A stretch of DNA of 6,185 nt, taken from positions 1 to 6,185 of the forward strand of contig JANOXL010000324.1 of the NCBI GenBank assembly GCA_031418395.1. The letters run 5' to 3'. Source of the DNA: JANYCG01 sp031418395 (GTDB taxonomy: Bacteria > Pseudomonadota > Gammaproteobacteria > Burkholderiales > Burkholderiaceae_C). Position 1 is the first letter of the stretch. Each line of letters starts with the position of its first letter. Under the pieces are notes generated by a model, which was given only the letters and a program-made list of their open reading frames with translations, was not told the origin of the DNA and did no database searches. The translations under genes and the position numbers were made by a program. Of the stretch, positions 1 to 4,311 are shown in pieces.

Positions 1-309
1 CTCGATGCCGAGCTGATGCGCAGCTACTTTGCCGCGTGGGGGGACCGCGAGGCCTATGCCGTCTCCCACGTCGGCTGGGGCATGAACCCCCAAGCGCGCT
101 GGGACTCGATGGCGTTTTACGATAAAAAAGACTTCAACGGCACTGAGTTGCGCGCCTTTGCCGGCAACTTTTTGTACTCCACCGGTGCCAACGAGGTGGC
201 CAAGCGCCACACTTTGGGCCATTTTGATTTGCCTCTCAGGGGCTGCACTGTGGCGCTGGATGGTGAGGTGGTGGTCAAGGCCGGGCAACTGCAGGGCGAC
301 CTGGCATGA
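1..309 (+). CDS. NicX-like 2,5-dihydroxypyridine 5,6-dioxygenase / M29-aminopeptidase-like protein, C-terminal part
   Basis: The reading frame is open from base 1 and ends at TGA 307-309, so only the last 102 residues are visible and the real start lies upstream. The fragment has SHVGWGMNP (His at visible residue 23) and, 51 residues later, GHFDLPLRGC with His74 and Asp76. In NicX of Pseudomonas putida the iron ligands are His265, His318 and Asp320, so both the H-x-D pair and the spacing to the first His (51 here, 53 there) match. NicX opens 2,5-dihydroxypyridine to N-formylmaleamate in the cytoplasm. Relatives are often annotated as leucyl aminopeptidases, and many have unknown substrates, so the exact reaction is inference. 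The alpha/beta hydrolase that follows overlaps it by four bases (ATGA), as expected for a ring-cleavage enzyme and its hydrolytic partner. The family assignment is fairly secure; the substrate is not. Confidence 0.75.
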   Translation, partial: LDAELMRSYFAAWGDREAYAVSHVGWGMNPQARWDSMAFYDKKDFNGTELRAFAGNFLYSTGANEVAKRHTLGHFDLPLRGCTVALDGEVVVKAGQLQGDLA

Positions 310-1100
310 GCACCTTGCCGTTTTACGTCGAAAAAGGGCAGGGCGAAACCGCCGTGTTTCTGTTGCATGGCGTGGGTGGTGGCCATCGGGCCTTTGACGC
401 GACCGTGCCGGTGTTGGTCAAAGCGGGTTACCGCACCGTCGTCTGGGACGCGCCGGGCTACGGCAAGTCAGCACCCCTTGAACCCGTGACGATGGCGGGT
501 TTCGCAGACTCCCTGCAGCAGTTGATTCACCATGTGAAGGCCCGCCGCAGCGTGGTGATTGGCCACAGTATGGGCGGCATGATCGCGCAAGAAGCCAGCG
601 CGCGGCTGGCCTCAGGCATCGACGGTTTGATTTTGCTCGCCACCTCGCCCGCCTTCGGCAAACCAGGCGGTGACTGGCAACGCGAGTTTTTGCAAAGCCG
701 TTTTGCTGCGCTGGACGCCGGGTTGGGTATGGCCGGTCTTGCGCCGATTCTGGTCGGTGGGATGTTGGCGCTGGGTGCGCCAGCCAAGGTGCGGGCGTCT
801 GCTCTGAAAATGATGTCCGCCGTGCCTGAGGCCACTTACCGCGCTGCATTGTCGGCAATTGTGTCCTTCAACCGGCTGGAGAACCTGCCCAAAATTCGCG
901 TGCCTACTCTGTGCCTGGCTTGCAACGACGACAAAACAGCGCCACCTTCGGTCATGGAAAAAATGGCCGAAAAAATCCAGGCTGCCGAATACCGCTGTCT
1001 GGCCAACGCCGGGCACCTGGGCAATATGGAGCAGCCCGAAGCCTTCAACACTGAAGTGCTGCGTTTCCTGAAACAGCATTTCCCCATCGAGGAGCGATAA
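306..1100 (+). CDS. alpha/beta hydrolase, possible N-formylmaleamate deformylase-like (NicD/PicE type)
   Basis: A 264-residue cytoplasmic serine hydrolase with a full alpha/beta-hydrolase motif set. LLHGVGGG (residues 19-26) forms the oxyanion hole. WDAPGYGKS (47-55) is the usual strand-4 turn. GHSMGG (86-91) carries the nucleophile Ser88. NDD near 207-209 offers the acid (Asp208 is best placed relative to the following T-A-P-P), and AGHLGNMEQP has the catalytic His237. Residues about 118-190 form the cap that would set specificity. There is no signal peptide. ATG 306 overlaps the previous stop as ATGA, with AGGG at 293-296 as a modest ribosome site, so translation is probably coupled to the NicX-like gene. 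In nicotinate and picolinate pathways an enzyme of this fold and length removes formate from N-formylmaleamate. Location supports a similar deformylase or C-N/C-C bond hydrolase, but the fold alone cannot separate these from esterases or meta-cleavage product hydrolases. Confidence 0.85.
   Translation: MSTLPFYVEKGQGETAVFLLHGVGGGHRAFDATVPVLVKAGYRTVVWDAPGYGKSAPLEPVTMAGFADSLQQLIHHVKARRSVVIGHSMGGMIAQEASARLASGIDGLILLATSPAFGKPGGDWQREFLQSRFAALDAGLGMAGLAPILVGGMLALGAPAKVRASALKMMSAVPEATYRAALSAIVSFNRLENLPKIRVPTLCLACNDDKTAPPSVMEKMAEKIQAAEYRCLANAGHLGNMEQPEAFNTEVLRFLKQHFPIEER
1089..1094 (+). promoter_or_regulatory. Shine-Dalgarno site that decides a TTG start
   Basis: GAGGAG lies eight bases before TTG 1103 and inside the last codons of the hydrolase gene. 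No ATG or GTG is better placed, and the encoded product is family-like from this point, so the site supports an unusual TTG start two bases after the hydrolase stop (TAA 1098-1100). It also points to translational coupling. Confidence 0.7.
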
Positions 1101-1102
1101 GC

Positions 1103-2377
1103 TTGTCCACATCCCGCCCCCACACGCTTTACGCCCCGCCGCCGATCTCGGGCGACTACGTTGACCTGACGGATAAACAAAAGCAATTGCTGGCCATCGC
1201 CGCCGATCTGGGCGTGCGCAAGTTTGCACCACGTGCCGCCGAAATCGACCGCGACGCCGTGTTTCCATTTGAAAACTACGCCGACCTGCGCACAGCAGGC
1301 TTGCTCAAAATCTGCGTGCCCGAGTCACACGGCGGCTGGGGCGCTGATTTTTTGACCTACGTGCTGGTGTCGGCAGAAATCGGCCGCCATTGTGGTGCCA
1401 CGGCGCTCACGCTGAACATGCACGTCAGCTCTGCCCTGTGGACCGGCCTGATCGCCGACAGCTTGACGATGACGCCCGAGCAACGTGCCGACCACGAAGT
1501 TCACCGCACGGTGCACTTCAAACGCATCGCGCAGGACGGAAAGATCTATTCCCAGCCTTTCTCGGAAGGCGGCGCTGCGGCCGCAGGCAAGGCGCCTTTT
1601 GGCACGCTGGCCAAAAAAGTGGAGGGCGGTTACCTCATCAACGGCAAGAAAATATTTGCCTCACTGGCCGGTGCGGCAGACTTTTACGGCATTTTGTGTA
1701 CGCTGGACAAAGCCGGTGCCACGCAGCGTGATTCGCTCTATCTGGCGGTCGACAGAAACCTTCCCGGCGTGAGCGAAGCGGGCGAGTGGGACCCCTTGGG
1801 CATGCGGGGCACGGTGAGTCGCACCCTCGTGTTCAAAGACGTGTTCGTGCCCGACACGGAGCGCCTCATGCCCGAGGGCCTGTACGCACAGGCCGCCACG
1901 CGTTGGCCGCACATGTTTGCCACACTCTCGCCCACCTACATGGGCATTGCGCAAGGCGCGTATGACTTCACGGTGCAGTACCTGCGCGGTGAAGTACCCG
2001 GCATGCCCGCCGTCAAGCGCCGCATGTACCCGACCAAACAAATCGCCGTGGCCGAGATGAAGATCAAGCTTGAGCAAACCCGCGCGGTCTTTTTGCAAAA
2101 CGCGCGCACGGCGCGGGTCGACCCGAGCAAGGAAATCCGCCTGGGCCTCTACGCGGCGCATTACGCCATCATGGAAAACGCGAACGACATTTGCCGCCTG
2201 GCCCTGCGTACCTGCGGCGGGCAGTCGATGCTCAAAAGCCTGCCGCTGGAGCGGATGTACCGCGACTCGCGCTGCGGCTCCTTGATGCTACCCTGGACGG
2301 CCGAGCTGTGCATGGATCGCCTCGGACGCGAGAGCCTGTACGAAGCAGGTGAGAGCGACGAGCCAGACATCCTTTAG
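1103..2377 (+). CDS. acyl-CoA dehydrogenase-family flavoprotein with altered active-site region
   Basis: A 424-residue protein starting at TTG, chosen for its strong GAGGAG site. The order of parts follows the acyl-CoA dehydrogenase fold: an alpha-helical N-terminal domain to about residue 145; a beta domain with QPFSEGG (151-157, replacing the common TEP..GSD), GYLINGKKIFAS (176-187) and PLGMRGTVSRTLVFKDVFVP (231-250); then a helical C-terminal domain with CGGQSML (371-377) and LERMYRDSR (382-390). The family binds FAD and oxidises acyl-CoA thioesters, passing electrons to ETF; some members are oxidases or hydroxylases. The usual catalytic Glu of the Y-E-G-T motif aligns by hand with Leu396 of MLPWTAE, and the alternative Glu of isovaleryl-CoA dehydrogenases aligns with Met271. 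An AAAA stretch at 158-161 lies next to the flavin-contact motif. The CoA ligase downstream suggests the substrate is a CoA thioester made by that enzyme. The family is sure; dehydrogenase chemistry is only probable. Confidence 0.88.
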   Translation: MSTSRPHTLYAPPPISGDYVDLTDKQKQLLAIAADLGVRKFAPRAAEIDRDAVFPFENYADLRTAGLLKICVPESHGGWGADFLTYVLVSAEIGRHCGATALTLNMHVSSALWTGLIADSLTMTPEQRADHEVHRTVHFKRIAQDGKIYSQPFSEGGAAAAGKAPFGTLAKKVEGGYLINGKKIFASLAGAADFYGILCTLDKAGATQRDSLYLAVDRNLPGVSEAGEWDPLGMRGTVSRTLVFKDVFVPDTERLMPEGLYAQAATRWPHMFATLSPTYMGIAQGAYDFTVQYLRGEVPGMPAVKRRMYPTKQIAVAEMKIKLEQTRAVFLQNARTARVDPSKEIRLGLYAAHYAIMENANDICRLALRTCGGQSMLKSLPLERMYRDSRCGSLMLPWTAELCMDRLGRESLYEAGESDEPDIL

Positions 2378-2420
2378 CGCCTCAAAACGGCTTTCATCCA
2401 CGCTTCGACGGTACATCCAG

Positions 2421-4022
2421 GTGGGCCTGCTTGACACCCTGCAAGGCCATGCGCGGCGGCAGCCCGACAAAATCGCGTTGTCGATTGCGGGTTTTTCAGG
2501 GCAAGAGCACACCCGTTACGCGCAGCTTTGGCAACGCGTTCTGGCCGCTGCGGATGGTTTGACAAACGCGGGTGTGCGACCCGGCGACCGCGTGGCCTGG
2601 CTCGGTCTGAACGACCCCGCCATGCTGGTGCTGCTCTATGCCTTGGCGCGTATCGGCGCCATCTTGCTGCCATTGAACTACCGCCTGGCCCAGGCAGAAC
2701 TGGCCAGCATCACGGCGCATGCTGGTGTGACGCTGATCGTTGCAGATGTCACCCATTTGCCGACCGCCCGCGCGTTGGCAGGGCAGGGGGGGGCTGTCGG
2801 GCTGATGGCGGCAACTTCGCTGGATCAGGGTTGGCAAGAAGCTCGTTGTGCCTCTGCCGATGTGGGTGGGCCGAAAGAAGCTGACGACCCGGAAGAAGCG
2901 CAAGAAGCGGGCAATGCGAGCGGCGCGAGTGTCGCAATCGGCAACGACGGGCTGGAAGATTCTGCCAACGCCCCGGTTCTCCTCGTCTACACCTCCGGCA
3001 CCACCGGCCAGCCCAAAGGCGCACTGCACACGCTGGCGGGCCTCGTCGCCAACTGCCACATCTCGGCCGATGCCCACGACTTCAGCGCGCAAGACCATGT
3101 GTTGACCGTGTTGCCGATGTTCCATGTCGGCGGCCTGTGTATCCAGACCTTGCCAGCCTTGCACGCAGGCGCAGAGGTCACGCTGCATGCACGCTTTGAC
3201 GCGCTGGCCTGGCTGCGAGACGTGCAGCGCCTTCGCCCCACGATGTCGCTGCTGGTTCCCGCAACACTGCGTGCCGTGCTGGAGCGCTCTGAATTTGAAA
3301 GCACTGACTTGTCGTCGCTGAAGCTGCTCAACGCCGGGTCATCAACCATTCCAGCGTCATTTATCGCCGCTTTCCACCAGCGCGGCGTGCCCGTGTGCCA
3401 GGTTTACGGTGCGACTGAAACCGGGCCCGTCTCGATCTATCTCAAAAAAGAGGATGCGATGCTGCGGGCAGGCAGTGCGGGCCGGGCGGGCGAGGGCGTG
3501 GACGTACGGCTGGTTCAACCGGGCGACGACGAAACTGGCGACACCGTCCACACAAGCGATCCCATCGGCGAATTGTGGATTCGCGCCCCCAACCTCTTGA
3601 GCGCCTATTGGCGCGACCCGCACAACCCCGCGTTTCAAGACGGCTGGTTCAAAAGCGGCGACCTGGCGCGGCAAGACGCCGAGGGCTTCTATTGGATCGT
3701 GGGCCGCAGCAAAGACATGATCATCTCGGGCGGTGAAAACATTTACCCCGCAGAGATTGAAAACATCCTGGCCGACTGCCCGCTGATCGCCGAATGTGCG
3801 GTCGTCGGCATGCCCGACGAACGCTGGGGCGAAGTAGCCGTGGCGGTGGTGGTTTTGGCCCCTGGCGTAGAGTTGACTCAGGCCGATGTATTGGCCTTGT
3901 TTGACGGCAAACTGGCCCGTTTCAAACACCCGCGCCGCGTGGTGTTTGAGGCGGCTTTGCCCAAGTCAGCTTTGGGCAAAGTGTTGAAGCAGGAGTTAAA
4001 AAATAAATTGCAAAATTTATAG
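2421..4022 (+). CDS. AMP-forming acyl-CoA synthetase (class I adenylate-forming ligase)
   Basis: A 533-residue ANL-superfamily enzyme that would activate a carboxylic acid with ATP and join it to CoA. Motifs in order: YTSGTTGQPKG (190-200, phosphate loop), MFHVGG (after the loop), YGATETG (329-335), SGD with Asp414 binding the AMP ribose, GRSKDMIISGGENIYP with Arg429 in the hinge region, and PKSALGK with the C-terminal catalytic Lys520. I start at GTG 2421 (GLLDTLQGHARRQPDKIAL is a normal family N-terminus), 43 bases after the dehydrogenase. The frame stays open to GTG 2349, which would add 24 non-family-like residues and overlap the dehydrogenase; neither start has a good Shine-Dalgarno site. 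Residues about 147-182 are an acidic, low-complexity stretch before the phosphate loop, and a G8 run lies just upstream of it. The substrate (fatty, dicarboxylic or aromatic acid) is not readable. Context suggests it feeds the acyl-CoA dehydrogenase next door. Confidence 0.9.
   Translation: MGLLDTLQGHARRQPDKIALSIAGFSGQEHTRYAQLWQRVLAAADGLTNAGVRPGDRVAWLGLNDPAMLVLLYALARIGAILLPLNYRLAQAELASITAHAGVTLIVADVTHLPTARALAGQGGAVGLMAATSLDQGWQEARCASADVGGPKEADDPEEAQEAGNASGASVAIGNDGLEDSANAPVLLVYTSGTTGQPKGALHTLAGLVANCHISADAHDFSAQDHVLTVLPMFHVGGLCIQTLPALHAGAEVTLHARFDALAWLRDVQRLRPTMSLLVPATLRAVLERSEFESTDLSSLKLLNAGSSTIPASFIAAFHQRGVPVCQVYGATETGPVSIYLKKEDAMLRAGSAGRAGEGVDVRLVQPGDDETGDTVHTSDPIGELWIRAPNLLSAYWRDPHNPAFQDGWFKSGDLARQDAEGFYWIVGRSKDMIISGGENIYPAEIENILADCPLIAECAVVGMPDERWGEVAVAVVVLAPGVELTQADVLALFDGKLARFKHPRRVVFEAALPKSALGKVLKQELKNKLQNL
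2786..2793 (+). repeat. run of eight G inside the ligase gene
   Basis: Eight consecutive G encode part of Gln-Gly-Gly-Ala in the ligase. The gene is in frame here, but gain or loss of one G would truncate the protein well before its ATP loop. It may be a chance result of GGG glycine codons. Confidence 0.9.
3955..3981 (+). repeat. perfect inverted repeat near the ligase 3' end
   Basis: CTTTGCCCAA (3955-3964) and TTGGGCAAAG (3972-3981) are exact reverse complements around a seven-base loop. The stem falls on the codons for the conserved PKSALGK motif, about 40 bases before the stop. No T run follows it, so it is not a standard intrinsic terminator. It could fold in the mRNA and protect or pause near the operon's end, or be a codon-level coincidence. 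Confidence 0.6.
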
Positions 4023-4075
4023 AGAGGTAAAATTGTCATAAGGTCTCGTAATTTAATGAAAATTCACTATATTAT

Positions 4076-4104
4076 TTGGAGTAATTTTGTATATAAAATA
4101 TACT
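4076..4104 (+). promoter_or_regulatory. candidate sigma-70 promoter for the secretion gene
   Basis: TTGGAG (4076-4081) is followed after 17 bases by TATACT (4099-4104), a good -10 with a weak -35 at ideal spacing. Transcription would begin near 4111 and give a leader of about 200 bases before ATG 4312. DNA this AT-rich yields such matches by chance, so this is tentative. Confidence 0.35.
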
Positions 4105-4114
4105 AAAAATATAC
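4089..4114. repeat. short ATATAC repeats: inverted pair plus direct copy
   Basis: GTATAT (4089-4094) and ATATAC (4098-4103) form an inverted pair around AAA. The nine bases AAAATATAC occur at 4095-4103 and again at 4106-4114, an 11-base period close to one helical turn. They overlap the candidate -10 box, so they could bind a regulator or bend the DNA, or be simple AT-rich sequence. Confidence 0.4.
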
Positions 4115-4189
4115 AATAATTTATTTTACAGATTTGATTTTAGCGCACCAACTCAAGCAGGGTCATCAAATTACGGCGGCCTGCGAAAG

Positions 4190-4201
4190 GTGAATATTCA
4201 C
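4190..4201. promoter_or_regulatory. 12-base perfect palindrome, possible operator
   Basis: GTGAATATTCAC reads the same on both strands and lies about 110 bases before ATG 4312, outside any gene. Its symmetry suits a dimeric regulator. No family is assigned and chance is possible. Confidence 0.35.
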
Positions 4202-4204
4202 AAA

Positions 4205-4228
4205 CACGAAAGATAGCCGATTTTCGTG
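4205..4228. promoter_or_regulatory. inverted repeat / possible leader hairpin
   Basis: CACGAAA (4205-4211) pairs exactly with TTTCGTG (4222-4228) around ten bases. If transcription begins upstream near 4111 this could fold in the leader RNA; if it begins later it could be an operator. It is immediately followed by another dyad. Confidence 0.35.
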
Positions 4229-4250
4229 AACAAATTGACACATGTTCGCG
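4225..4250. promoter_or_regulatory. imperfect dyad centred on a TTGACA box
   Basis: CGTGAACA (4225-4232) and TGTTCGCG (4243-4250) are inverted copies with one mismatch. Between them sits TTGACA (4235-4240), a perfect -35 consensus, but no -10 box lies at normal spacing (the best, GACAAT, is only 12 bases away). The dyad could be a regulator site; a promoter here is weakly supported. Confidence 0.3.
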
Positions 4251-4311
4251 CTGACAATACGCCACTCGGTCGCGCAGTCGCTGACCACCGACCCGCAAAT
4301 ACCGATCAAAC

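Larger units (their letters stand above)
4023..4311. other. intergenic region with an extreme AT-rich block
   Basis: No gene is supported in these 289 bases. Bases 4021-4140 contain only 23 G or C in 120, and 4051-4140 only 12 in 90, while both flanks are strongly GC-rich; 4141-4311 returns toward the average. The region separates the catabolic genes from the secretion gene and probably holds the latter's control region. The drop in GC is typical of sites bound by H-NS-like silencers or of a junction of imported DNA; which applies here is inference. I see no clear terminator, tRNA or insertion sequence end. Confidence 0.85.

Noticed and set aside
2349..2420. Upstream GTG 2349 as the ligase start
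   Set aside because: The 24 extra residues (Ser/Thr/Arg-rich) do not resemble the family N-terminus and overlap the dehydrogenase by 29 bases; GTG 2421 fits better, though not proven.
3955..4022. Intrinsic terminator at the end of the catabolic genes
   Set aside because: The strong stem at 3955-3981 is followed by GTGTTGAAGC, not a T tract, and the AT-rich stretch after the stop has no GC-rich stem.
4225..4260. TTGACA 4235-4240 as the -35 of a standard promoter
   Set aside because: No acceptable -10 box lies 16-18 bases downstream; GACAAT is only 12 bases away.
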